Shown here in pieces: positions 44,120-52,365 of a stretch of 64,000 nucleotides of DNA. The position numbers and the translations under genes were made by a program. Origin of the DNA: Fibrobacter succinogenes. GTDB taxonomy: Bacteria > Fibrobacterota > Fibrobacteria > Fibrobacterales > Fibrobacteraceae. The stretch covers positions 1 through 64,000 of the forward strand of contig CACWJY010000007.1 of NCBI GenBank assembly GCA_902761355.1, given 5' to 3'. Every line of letters begins with the position of its first letter. Position 1 is the stretch's first letter. The notes beneath the pieces are model-generated. The model had not been told where the DNA came from. It was given only the letters and a program-made list of their open reading frames with translations, and ran no database searches.

Positions 44120-45136
44120 ATGCGCTCCTATATCCTCCGCCGCTTACTTTTGATGATCCCGACTCTCATCGGGATTTCATTAGTTTGCTTTATCCTTATC
44201 CAGCTGTTGCCGGGAGGACCTGTGGAGGAAATGATTTCGCGTGCGCAGCAGGCCGCGGCCATGAAGGGCGGGGTAGATGCGTCCAAGGCGCTATCTCCCG
44301 ACCAGATTGCACAAATTCAGGCGTACTTTGGTTTTGACCAACCCGCCTGGAAACGTTACCTGACTTGGCTATGGAATGTTCTGCACCTGGATTTGGGTTC
44401 TAGCTATACCTATGGGCTCCCTGTGTGGGACGTGATTACGAGCCGTTTCCCGATTTCGCTGTTCTTTGGAATTACTTCGTTCTTCCTGAGTTACCTTGTT
44501 TGTATTCCACTGGGTCTTTGGAAGGCGGTGCATCACGGAAGCAAGTTGGATTCGCTTTCTTCGGGCGTGATTTTCTCGGGTTACGTGATGCCGGGCTATG
44601 CTCTCGGTATTTTGCTCATTATCTTCCTCGCTGGTGGCTCGTATCTAGACATTTTCCCGTTGGGCGGCCTCACGAGCGACGACTTTGAGGACTTTACCTT
44701 CTTCGAAAAGATTGTGGACCTCGGGCATCATTTGATTCTGCCGATTTTCTGCTACATGATTAGCGAATTCGCGTTCCTCACGTTCCTGATGAAGAACTCC
44801 GCGCTTGAAGAACTCGGTAAAGATTATATGCGTACCGCCCTTGCGAAGGGCATGAACTTTAACCAGGCGCTCGTTCGCCACGCGCTCCGTAACGCGCTCA
44901 TCCCGATTGCCACGCGCCTTTCCGAAATCTGCACCCTGATGTTTGCTGGAGCGCTCCTTATTGAGAAGGTATTCGATATCGACGGCATGGGCCTGCTTTA
45001 TTACAATTCCATGGTCAATCGCGACTATAACGTGGTGATGGGAGTTATCTTCCTCAGCAGCCTGATGGCGATGATTGGGCGCCTTTTCAGCGATATCCTC
45101 TACACGCTCGTAGACCCGCGCATCAAATTCTCGTAA
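44120..45136 (+). CDS. Peptide-type ABC transporter permease (YejB/DppB-like)
   Basis: An inner-membrane permease of 338 residues with six or so membrane segments. The N-terminus MRSYILRRLLLMIPTLIGISLVCFILIQLLPGGP is the DppB/YejB signature, and the EAA-type loop is FNQALVRHALRNALIPI. An insert (MISRAQQAAAMKGGVDASKALS) is as in YejB-like proteins. No second permease, ATPase or binding protein is adjacent. It is the last gene of the run, 15 bases after dapB, and ends at a strong terminator. Confidence 0.85.
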   Translation: MRSYILRRLLLMIPTLIGISLVCFILIQLLPGGPVEEMISRAQQAAAMKGGVDASKALSPDQIAQIQAYFGFDQPAWKRYLTWLWNVLHLDLGSSYTYGLPVWDVITSRFPISLFFGITSFFLSYLVCIPLGLWKAVHHGSKLDSLSSGVIFSGYVMPGYALGILLIIFLAGGSYLDIFPLGGLTSDDFEDFTFFEKIVDLGHHLILPIFCYMISEFAFLTFLMKNSALEELGKDYMRTALAKGMNFNQALVRHALRNALIPIATRLSEICTLMFAGALLIEKVFDIDGMGLLYYNSMVNRDYNVVMGVIFLSSLMAMIGRLFSDILYTLVDPRIKFS

Positions 45137-45165
45137 TAAGAAAGTTTTTTTATTGCTGTACAGGT

Positions 45166-45196
45166 TTGATTCCACCAATGTGGAATCAATTTTTTT
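45166..45196 (+). terminator. Rho-independent terminator after the permease gene
   Basis: A stem TTGATTCCA / TGGAATCAA with a 6-base loop is followed by seven T residues. It closes the trxA-to-permease run. The TATATTGG box of the next gene follows immediately. Confidence 0.88.
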
Positions 45197-45208
45197 ATAT
45201 TGGAAAGC

Positions 45209-46222
45209 ATGAGTAACGAAATTGTTTCGCCTGTTATTGAAAAGTTCTTGCAGTCTCACGGTTATGCCGATTACGAAGTCACCTCTATCGCCGGTGCCGG
45301 TTCGGGCCGTAAGTATTATCGTATTGCTTCTGATAAGCAATCTGCCGTGCTGCAGGTTTCTGCTTCGGTTGATGATGATTTTAAGCACTTTGTGGATTAT
45401 GCCGAAGCTTTCAACTCTTTCGGACTACCGGTTCCTAAGATTTATTGCGTAGACGAAGCCTCTTGCTCTGTCTTGCAAGAAGACTTGGGTGCACACAATT
45501 TGCTCGACAATATTTTGCCGAAAGGTTCCGAAAAGAAAACGGGTAACGTTCGTATTCTTTATCCCGAAGTCATCGACTCTTTGATTAAATGGCAGGATAT
45601 TTCTCGCTCCTTGTTTAGCTCGCGTTCTGACTTGTGGCTTCGCCGTTTTGATTTTGAAGCCCTTAAGTGGGAAACTGACTATTTTACCGAGAACTTCCTC
45701 AAGGCTCATAAGGGTATTCAAGAAATTCCCGAATATGTTCGTAATTTCTATTCCCTGTTGGCTGTCTCGGTCGAGGCGCAGCATAAGGTGTTGATGCACC
45801 GCGATTTCCAGAGCCAGAACATCATGGTCAAGCCGAATTCCGAAATCGCTTTCGTGGATTTTCAGGGCGCTCGCCGAGGTGCCATGTTCTATGACTTGGC
45901 CTCCCTCTTGTGGGACCCGTATGTAGAACTTTCGCTGACCGAAATCAAGGACTTCTTTGAATACTGGCGTGTTTCTTATCGCGAAACCAAGACCTACACC
46001 AAAGAAGACGCTTGGGAAGCCTTTATTCATGCAAGCTTGCAGCGCGTGATGCAGGCTATGGGTGCTTACTGCTTCTTGAGCAAGGTCAAGGGTATTCAAA
46101 AGTTTGAACAGTATATAGAACCGGGCAAGCGTCAGCTGCGCATTATCTTTGATGAATTCAAGAAAATTGCAAAGGCGACCTCTCCGCAAGTGTTCGACTT
46201 TATGGATAATGCGTTGGTGTAA
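45209..46222 (+). CDS. AmgK-like sugar kinase (aminoglycoside phosphotransferase fold)
   Basis: A protein of 337 residues. N-terminal GAGSGRKYYRIAS gives the glycine-rich loop. The catalytic loop is LMHRDFQSQNIMV (HxDxxxxN) and AFVDFQGARRGAMFYDLASLLWDPY is the metal-binding DFQ and downstream segment. This pattern is that of AmgK, the N-acetylmuramate/N-acetylglucosamine 1-kinase of cell-wall recycling. No murU is adjacent. The ATG at 45209 lies 5 bases behind TATATTGG. Its TAA directly abuts the next ATG. Confidence 0.8.
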   Translation: MSNEIVSPVIEKFLQSHGYADYEVTSIAGAGSGRKYYRIASDKQSAVLQVSASVDDDFKHFVDYAEAFNSFGLPVPKIYCVDEASCSVLQEDLGAHNLLDNILPKGSEKKTGNVRILYPEVIDSLIKWQDISRSLFSSRSDLWLRRFDFEALKWETDYFTENFLKAHKGIQEIPEYVRNFYSLLAVSVEAQHKVLMHRDFQSQNIMVKPNSEIAFVDFQGARRGAMFYDLASLLWDPYVELSLTEIKDFFEYWRVSYRETKTYTKEDAWEAFIHASLQRVMQAMGAYCFLSKVKGIQKFEQYIEPGKRQLRIIFDEFKKIAKATSPQVFDFMDNALV

Positions 46223-46651
46223 ATGCAGCCTATTTACGTAAAACATTATTCGGAACCTGAATCCTTCGCAAAGGCTTTGGGCTTTGCCTATGATGCCCTT
46301 GTGCATGGCCCGGTCAAGTTTGATGCGATGGCTACATGGAAGTCTTTATCGGAAAGGATTGCCCAGGGCATTTATATGGGCGAAGGTCTATTGTTGCCTC
46401 ATACGCGCGTTGCCGGACTTTCTGAACCCTTAATGGCCTTTGCTGTTTGTCCGAAAGGTTTTACGGACATTCAGGTAAAGGCGGGGCAACTGCCTCAGTT
46501 TTTATGTGTGCTTTTGTCTCCTGCGGAATCCGCAACTGCTCATACGCAGGTGATTGCAAAGATTGCTCGTAAGCTGTTGAACCCGCAGTGGCGTATTAAG
46601 GCCATTGAGGCGACTTCGCCGGAACAGCTGAATGCGTTGTTTGAAGAATAA
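46223..46651 (+). CDS. PTS EIIA (PtsN-like) domain protein
   Basis: A protein of 142 residues made of a single fructose-type EIIA domain: GEGLLLPHTRVAGLSEPLMAFAVCPKGF contains the phosphorylated His in PH, and LCVLLSPAESATAHTQVIAKIARKLL is the second family motif. Stand-alone forms such as PtsN are regulators rather than sugar transporters. It starts one codon after the AmgK-like gene and is presumably cotranscribed. No EIIB or EIIC is adjacent. Its stop touches the stop of the convergent Wzi-like gene. Confidence 0.8.
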   Translation: MQPIYVKHYSEPESFAKALGFAYDALVHGPVKFDAMATWKSLSERIAQGIYMGEGLLLPHTRVAGLSEPLMAFAVCPKGFTDIQVKAGQLPQFLCVLLSPAESATAHTQVIAKIARKLLNPQWRIKAIEATSPEQLNALFEE

Positions 46652-48094
46652 TTAGTATTGCACACTTCCGCCCACCATGGCGCGGAAGCCTTCGTAATCA
46701 CCAAAGTAACGGTCATAGCCCGTGCGGAAAGTCATCCATTTCCACGGCTTGATTTCGATTTTACCACCAACTTCTACGTAGTGCATGGTAGTCTTGTCGC
46801 TTAAGAATTTTTTGTCGGTCGTACTTTCGGGCGTATGCATGTCGGTGATGTTGCCGCTAAAGGCGGTGTCTTTGGCGACGGCGCTGGCATGCAGAGTTCC
46901 ACGAAGCATGGCTTCTTTTAAGAGAGTGCTAGAGACTTTATATGTAACTCCGATCTCACTGTAAATTTCTTGGCTGTTTGGACCGAGGTCGGTACCGAGA
47001 CTCTGGGAATAACTGCGGTAGGTATATCCGCCGCCCTTATGGTGCGTATAAACCCATGGTTCTACACGGGTGTATTCTGTATACCAGTCCCAAAGCGTGC
47101 TGCCAAGTTTGATGCTGTCGCGGGCGATGCCGACAGAGGTGGCCCACTTGTTGCCCCACCAGCCGTCATCGAACATGCTTGTGGGCGATTTCATGTCATC
47201 CCACAAAAGTTCACCGTAAAATTCCCAATGAGGAATTGTTTTCACACTCAGATCGAACGCAAGTGAAATGTTGTCCTGATCGCCTTGTAGGTGTTCCTGG
47301 AAAACGTAAGGAATAAACGGGATCACGTAGGCCCATTCAAATTCACGACCGCAGCTGTCTGCGTCTTCGTTGGGGTTTGGTTCTGTTTCGGTGGTGCTGC
47401 CATAAAGGGCTGTTTCCGAAAGCCCGAGTGTAATATTTTGGGGGAGGCTCAAGTCTAAACGGTGCACGTGCATGTACTTACCGAAGTTTTTCTTTTCAAA
47501 AAGCTTCATGGCATACTGCGAGTAGGTGACGGGGCCGATTTCGAATTGATAGCCGAAATACGGCGTGGGAGCGGGCTCGTAAATGCGGCTTGTAGAATCT
47601 TGCCACGGACGGTAGTTGCTCTGTTCACCGCGCAAAATCACGTGGTTGCGGCGGGCAGGCCCCATGTCCAGGTAATCGTATCCGGCAAGGAGCTTCACGG
47701 CGTTCAAGTCGTAGCTGGCATTAGCAGCAAAAAGGTCCCAAGTGCGCTTGTTTTTGCTTTGCTTGTTGTAGGGGATTCCTTCGTCGGGATTGTAGAAGTT
47801 GTCTGCAATATCTTTGTTGGTGTGGTCGGTGCTAACCTTTACACGGGCATTAAACAGAAAACGTTCGGTAAAGTGTCCGTTTAAGAATAATCGGACCGAG
47901 GCCGAGTTGTCATAATGCGTTGGAGCATTTGTCAGGTTGGTGATGGCGAGTGAGTCGACTAGCTGTGCTCCAATATTGACCTGATGGCGTCGCGCAGAAT
48001 CCACAAATGCAATATGGGTATCAAAGTCCTGGGCCAAAGAAAAGGAGAAAAATCCAAATAAAGCGACAATACTTGTCTTAATGTTGAATTTCAT
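46652..48094 (-). CDS. Wzi-like capsule assembly outer-membrane barrel
   Basis: A protein of 480 residues with a signal peptide (cut near SLAQDFD). GYDYLDMGPARRNHVILRGEQ, ITLGLSETALYG and IPHWEFYGELLWDDMKSP match the order of motifs in Wzi-type outer-membrane lectins that hold capsule at the cell surface. It ends MVGGSVQY with a terminal aromatic residue. ATG 48094 has a GGGGG run upstream and lies inside the end of the glycosyltransferase gene (overlap of 17 bases). The stop abuts that of the EIIA gene. It likely acts with the two upstream glycosyltransferases. Confidence 0.78.
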   Translation of the reverse strand: MKFNIKTSIVALFGFFSFSLAQDFDTHIAFVDSARRHQVNIGAQLVDSLAITNLTNAPTHYDNSASVRLFLNGHFTERFLFNARVKVSTDHTNKDIADNFYNPDEGIPYNKQSKNKRTWDLFAANASYDLNAVKLLAGYDYLDMGPARRNHVILRGEQSNYRPWQDSTSRIYEPAPTPYFGYQFEIGPVTYSQYAMKLFEKKNFGKYMHVHRLDLSLPQNITLGLSETALYGSTTETEPNPNEDADSCGREFEWAYVIPFIPYVFQEHLQGDQDNISLAFDLSVKTIPHWEFYGELLWDDMKSPTSMFDDGWWGNKWATSVGIARDSIKLGSTLWDWYTEYTRVEPWVYTHHKGGGYTYRSYSQSLGTDLGPNSQEIYSEIGVTYKVSSTLLKEAMLRGTLHASAVAKDTAFSGNITDMHTPESTTDKKFLSDKTTMHYVEVGGKIEIKPWKWMTFRTGYDRYFGDYEGFRAMVGGSVQY

Positions 48095-48974
48095 AGTAGC
48101 CCCCATTTTTTTCAATAAAAATCTTGAAAATCCTTTCTGATAAACATATAATTAGGATTGTCGCGATTCTTGAGAACTGCAGCCTTTTTAGGCGTAAACC
48201 TAGACTAATGAATAACCCCGCTATGATGCCTGCTTTAGGGAAACCGTTCTTGAAACCGAAATGGATTCGGTTTCGAATCATCAGGCAATCGATAAAGTAG
48301 GGGACTCCGCCCTTGGCAATTTCACTCCCGGTCGACGAACCAATGTCGTGCCAAATGACGCTGTCGGTAGCCCAGGCGAGAGAGAATCCTTTTTTCTTGG
48401 CTCTTAGGCAGTAATCGCTTTCTTCAAAGTACAAAAAGTAGTCTTCGCTCAAAAGCCCCGTCTTTTGGAGGCAATCTGGAGAGATAAGGAACGAAGACCC
48501 TTCGACATAGTCAAAATCATTTTCTTCGCTGGAACTTGGGCGACGCACGGAGGCGAATTTCGGGTGAATGATACAAACACCCCCCGAAAAATTTCCATTT
48601 GCTTTTTTGATGAGTGAACCCGTGATGCCGGCGCCTGTTGATTTTGCCTTGTTTAGCAACTTTTCTAGAGCGTCTGCTTCGGGGAGGGTGTCGTTGTTCA
48701 GTAACCAGATATAACTATCGGGAGTGTCTTCGAGTGCAGCGCGGATTCCCTGGTTGCAGCCGGCAGCAAAGCCGCGGTTTTCTTTATTCCAAATCCAGCG
48801 GACCTTAAATGAAAAGATAAAACTCCAAAAATATCTTTGGGACTCTTCGCTTGTTGCGTTATCGACGATATAGACGCAGGCGGGTTGCACCGAATTCTTT
48901 TCGAGCGCGCGTAGGCAGTCTACGGTTTTTTCTTTGTTTTTAAAATTGACGAGAATAACGCAGACGGAACTCAT
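48078..48974 (-). CDS. GT2 glycosyltransferase (rhamnosyltransferase-like)
   Basis: Transfers sugar to a growing polysaccharide in the cytosol or at the membrane. A protein of 298 residues. N-terminal VCVILVNFKNKEKTVDCLRAL and the DNAT and NKENRGFAAGCNQGI segments are GT-A type. The metal-binding DxD equivalent is in WLLNNDTLPE. LYFEESDYCLRAKKKGF and a C-terminal Trp/His motif (SVIWHDIGSS) follow. Its start overlaps the stop of the upstream GT2 gene by one base. Confidence 0.85.
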   Translation of the reverse strand: MSSVCVILVNFKNKEKTVDCLRALEKNSVQPACVYIVDNATSEESQRYFWSFIFSFKVRWIWNKENRGFAAGCNQGIRAALEDTPDSYIWLLNNDTLPEADALEKLLNKAKSTGAGITGSLIKKANGNFSGGVCIIHPKFASVRRPSSSEENDFDYVEGSSFLISPDCLQKTGLLSEDYFLYFEESDYCLRAKKKGFSLAWATDSVIWHDIGSSTGSEIAKGGVPYFIDCLMIRNRIHFGFKNGFPKAGIIAGLFISLGLRLKRLQFSRIATILIICLSERIFKIFIEKNGGYYEIQH

Positions 48975-49939
48975 TATTTTTTTCCGAAGAGCTTGGTGAT
49001 AATGGGAGCGCCGATAATGCCGTATAAAATTCGCGGAATAAAACCGAACAGACCCGATACGTGTGGGTAAAGACTACGGGCATTTTTAGCGACCCATGCG
49101 GTATATCGCGGAATAAAGGGCTTGTTGAGCCTATCTTGAATATAGTCGATGTATCGATTTAAAAATTTTTGGTCTGCCGGTAAAAGCTCTTGGTAGTGAG
49201 GCGTTGTGGTTATCATTTGCGCCCATTGCAGATTGAGCTTAAGGTTGCCAGTCCATGTGTGGGTGTGGCCGAGCCCGATTGCGTTTTGCCCGTGAATACG
49301 GTACTGAATGACGGGGGCCGGTATAGAGGAACAACCATTTTGGGCGCTGGCGCAAAAGGCTATCCATTGGTCATGGACCGGGACGCGTTCTGGGATAGGT
49401 AATATTTTGTTGAGGAGCCTTGCCCTAAAAAGGGTCATGCAGCCGGTAACATTGGTAAAACCGGTGAGGATGGCCCTTAATGAAAGCTGGTTCGGTATGC
49501 CGTCTATTTTTCTCCACGATTCGCTGATGATTTTGCCTTCGGCATCGATGACTTGGGCGTCTCCAAAAATGAGGTCCGGCTTTTTTTTGTTGAAACCCTC
49601 AATCTCGATGTTTTTTTCGAGGGTTTCTAACTTTTGGGGGAGCCAAACGTCATCTTGGTCCGCAAGGGCTATAAAGTCGTTTTGGTCTAATTGAGGCCTG
49701 GCTAGTTCTAGTGCCCTAGAAAAAGCGGCTCGGTGTCCCGTGTTCTGAGGCTGGATGGTCACTTGCAGGGGTAAACGGTCCTGGTAGCTTTTTAAAATAT
49801 CGGGAGTGCTGTCTTTAGAACCATCGTCGACGGCTACGATAATGTCTGCCTGTCTTGACTGAGCAATAAGGGAATCGAGCATCTGCGGTAGATACTTTTC
49901 GCCGTTGTACGTAGCAAGGACTATGCCGATTCTAGCCAT
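48974..49939 (-). CDS. GT2 glycosyltransferase
   Basis: A protein of 321 residues. N-terminal IGIVLATYNGEKYLPQMLDSLIAQS and VAVDDGSKDSTPDIL are the GT-A nucleotide site. The DxD-like motif is ALADQDDVWLPQKLE. The rhamnosyltransferase-like arrangement has GCMTLFRARLLNKILP, HDQW and QYRIHGQNAIG. It is the first gene of the minus-strand polysaccharide group. TATATTCA lies 4 bases before the ATG. Confidence 0.87.
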   Translation of the reverse strand: MARIGIVLATYNGEKYLPQMLDSLIAQSRQADIIVAVDDGSKDSTPDILKSYQDRLPLQVTIQPQNTGHRAAFSRALELARPQLDQNDFIALADQDDVWLPQKLETLEKNIEIEGFNKKKPDLIFGDAQVIDAEGKIISESWRKIDGIPNQLSLRAILTGFTNVTGCMTLFRARLLNKILPIPERVPVHDQWIAFCASAQNGCSSIPAPVIQYRIHGQNAIGLGHTHTWTGNLKLNLQWAQMITTTPHYQELLPADQKFLNRYIDYIQDRLNKPFIPRYTAWVAKNARSLYPHVSGLFGFIPRILYGIIGAPIITKLFGKK

Positions 49940-50030
49940 GTTATGAATATAGTAATTTAGGTGATAGAGTATTCATTTTGACTAAAAATTTCAATATGGT
50001 CGCTATGTTGTAAGGGGGCTTTTCTATTTT

Positions 50031-51173
50031 ATGGCAGAAATGCAGAAAATATTGTTTGTTTGCGACAAGAATGAGTGTACCAGTTTTGGACGATTGACCC
50101 TGAATTTGGTCAAGGCTGTCGAGGGTACCTATGAACCCCATGTTTTGTGGCTTAAGACGCCCAAGTTTTTTGGAAATGTTAATAAGGCTTGTAGCGATTC
50201 TACGCAAGAGGTGCCCTATGAATCGCATGAAGTGTGGGCGAAGTCGCTTTATACGGGGTATTTGAGTTTCCGATCTCCTTTAAAAAAACTGATACGTCAA
50301 ATTTCGCCCGAAATTGTTTTCTTGATCCGTCCGGAACTTGGTTTTTTGGTACCGGTAGCCAAGGGACGCGCAAAGACGGTGATGTTTGTTCACGATACTT
50401 TTGCAGAAACGTTGTACCCTAATTCGGCTAAGTTTAAGCTGCTTAATTTGTTCTATATTCGTCCGACGGTTAAGGCTGACTTTTTTGTCTATAATTCTGC
50501 ATGGACTCGCGAACAGGCTGCGTCTCATTTTGGCGAACAGATGTCCAAAAAGCCCGGGGCTGTAATTGGTTGCCCCATCGATAGCGCCTTGTTTAACAAG
50601 CCCGAAACGAAACCGACTTTTGAAGAAAAGAAGGCTTTTCTGCGCAAGTATGGCATCAAGAACTTTGATGGAATGTGCTTGAATGTAAGCCTTGATGAAC
50701 CGCGCAAGAATATTGAGACCTTTTTTGAAATGGCTCGCCTTAGGCCTCATGTGGCATTTGTTCGTGTAGGCAAGTTTTCGGAACGTTTACGTGCAATAGT
50801 GAACGAGAAAAAACTTTATAATGTGTACCATTTTAGTCAGTTTCACGCGTATGAATTGCGCGACTTTTACCGCCATGCGGATTTGATGATTTACCCGTCG
50901 CTACTCGAGGGCTTTGGGCTTCCGCCAATAGAGGCGATTGCCTGTGGAACGCCTTCGCTTTGCGCCGCAACCTCAGCTGTCAAGGAAAATCTTGAAGGCG
51001 TTTGTCCGCTAGTAGACCCGCCGACGGATGCCGAGGCTTATGTGCGCGTTTTAGATCGTGTCCTTGCGGGTGAGAACGTGATGGACGAATCTAATGCAAA
51101 AAAACTCCTGGAATATTGTTCCATGGAGTCTTTCCGCAAACGTGTTGTCGATTTTTTTATGTCGCTATCGTAA
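50031..51173 (+). CDS. GT4-type glycosyltransferase (group 1)
   Basis: A protein of 380 residues. The C-terminal half contains the GT-B donor site: NVSLDEPRKNIETFFEMARLRP, YHFSQFHAYELRDFYRHADLMIYPSLLEGFGLPPIEAIACGTPSLCAATSAVKEN. This has the E-x7-E pattern of retaining GT4 enzymes. The N-half is less conserved. It is divergent from the GT2 genes and probably belongs to the same surface polysaccharide locus. An in-frame ATG at 50040 is an alternative start; TATTTTAT overlaps the first ATG. Confidence 0.85.
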   Translation: MAEMQKILFVCDKNECTSFGRLTLNLVKAVEGTYEPHVLWLKTPKFFGNVNKACSDSTQEVPYESHEVWAKSLYTGYLSFRSPLKKLIRQISPEIVFLIRPELGFLVPVAKGRAKTVMFVHDTFAETLYPNSAKFKLLNLFYIRPTVKADFFVYNSAWTREQAASHFGEQMSKKPGAVIGCPIDSALFNKPETKPTFEEKKAFLRKYGIKNFDGMCLNVSLDEPRKNIETFFEMARLRPHVAFVRVGKFSERLRAIVNEKKLYNVYHFSQFHAYELRDFYRHADLMIYPSLLEGFGLPPIEAIACGTPSLCAATSAVKENLEGVCPLVDPPTDAEAYVRVLDRVLAGENVMDESNAKKLLEYCSMESFRKRVVDFFMSLS

Positions 51174-51217
51174 ATTGAATTTGCGTTAGCAAATTCGAAT
51201 CTGTGCGACAAGTAGGC

Positions 51218-51904
51218 TTACTTTCTTTTCCACACCTTAATCAGACTGTGGTTTTTGCGGGTCGCAAGCCAAAGTGTCGGCCAAATCAGGATCAAATCGC
51301 GGATTAGGCTTGTCCAGGCTTCGGCCTTGTCGTGAGCATCTCCGTCTTCCAGCTCAAAGCAGCCGCAGGTGATTCCGAGGTCGTTGCCGAGTGCCCAAGT
51401 GAGGGCGATGATAAAGCTTACGAACATCCAGAAAATGGCGAAGGCCGATTCGCGCACGAACGGCGTTACAATCATGGCGAGGCCAAACCAGAATTCAAAC
51501 TGCGGGTATACCAGCGCAAAGAAGTTATTCACGCTTTCTAAGTGTAAAGCAGGGAAAAACTGGTATTGGGCGACCAGAACTGCAAACTGGTGCGGATCCT
51601 GAATTTTGTAGATGCTTGCGAAAATGAACATGCCGCCAATGCCCACGCGGAACAATGTTTCGAGTGCACGGATGGCAAAGTCCTTTTGTAGGCGGTAAGC
51701 CGGAACGCAAATGCCTGTGGCAAGGAAGACGGCGGCAAGTCCCACATGAATATTGTAGCGGTAGGCTTTGGGCCAGATGTCAATCAGCCAATCTTGGTCG
51801 GTAAAAGTCAAGAATGATTCTGGGAATGATATTTCGGCAACGCCGATAGCTACGAGAATCGAGGCTACGATGAGAAGTGCCGCAGAAATAATGGTCTTTT
51901 TCAT
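51218..51904 (-). CDS. MauE/DoxX-like membrane protein
   Basis: A protein of 228 residues with about five membrane segments: an N-terminal one, then SMIFASIYKIQDPHQFAVLVAQYQ-like and FGLAMIVTPF segments. ITCGCFELEDGD holds a CxC-type Cys pair, as in MauE-like proteins that support disulfide chemistry of redox partners. Its start overlaps the stop of an upstream small membrane protein by one base (TAATG). It converges with the GT4 gene. The partner protein is unknown. Confidence 0.75.
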   Translation of the reverse strand: MKKTIISAALLIVASILVAIGVAEISFPESFLTFTDQDWLIDIWPKAYRYNIHVGLAAVFLATGICVPAYRLQKDFAIRALETLFRVGIGGMFIFASIYKIQDPHQFAVLVAQYQFFPALHLESVNNFFALVYPQFEFWFGLAMIVTPFVRESAFAIFWMFVSFIIALTWALGNDLGITCGCFELEDGDAHDKAEAWTSLIRDLILIWPTLWLATRKNHSLIKVWKRK

Positions 51905-52098
51905 TACAGCACCTCGTCCGGCTTGGCGAGGATTTCTTGACTGCCGATCCATTCGACAGACTTGGAATCTTCAACGCGAATATTGTTGATAACGGCAAGG
52001 GCGATGCAGAACGCGGCGATCCCGAGCAAAACAATCCAGTTCAAAGACTTTAAATAGCTCTTGGAAAAAACAATGAGTTTTTTTAATAAATCTTTCAT
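51904..52098 (-). CDS. Small single-pass membrane protein, 64 residues
   Basis: One hydrophobic segment (SLNWIVLLGIAAFCIALAVI, residues about 19-38) follows a basic N-terminus (MKDLLKKLIVFSKSYLK), so the C-terminus would be outside. The last residues SVEWIGSQEILAKPDEVL resemble the start of a rhodanese-like domain, but the ORF stops there. It is coupled to the MauE-like gene by a TAATG overlap. A partner or cut-short domain protein. Confidence 0.65.
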   Translation of the reverse strand: MKDLLKKLIVFSKSYLKSLNWIVLLGIAAFCIALAVINNIRVEDSKSVEWIGSQEILAKPDEVL

Positions 52099-52365
52099 GG
52101 TTATAAAATACAAAAATAAAGTAGAATTTGCACCGAAAAGCCTGGAGTCTGTTTCAGTGCTTTTGATAATGGTGGGTGCCTTCAAAAGTTTTGAAAGGTC
52201 CCTAAAAGCCTTTTGTAAGTTAAATTTTGTATTTTTTTTGAGAACATTATTTTCTTAAATAATGTAAAATTTTTGTTATTTATTGAATTATTTGTTGCTT
52301 ATTTTGGATTTTTATTGTATATTGTGATAAGAAATTTGAGAACAATTTAAAAAAGGGATGGATGT

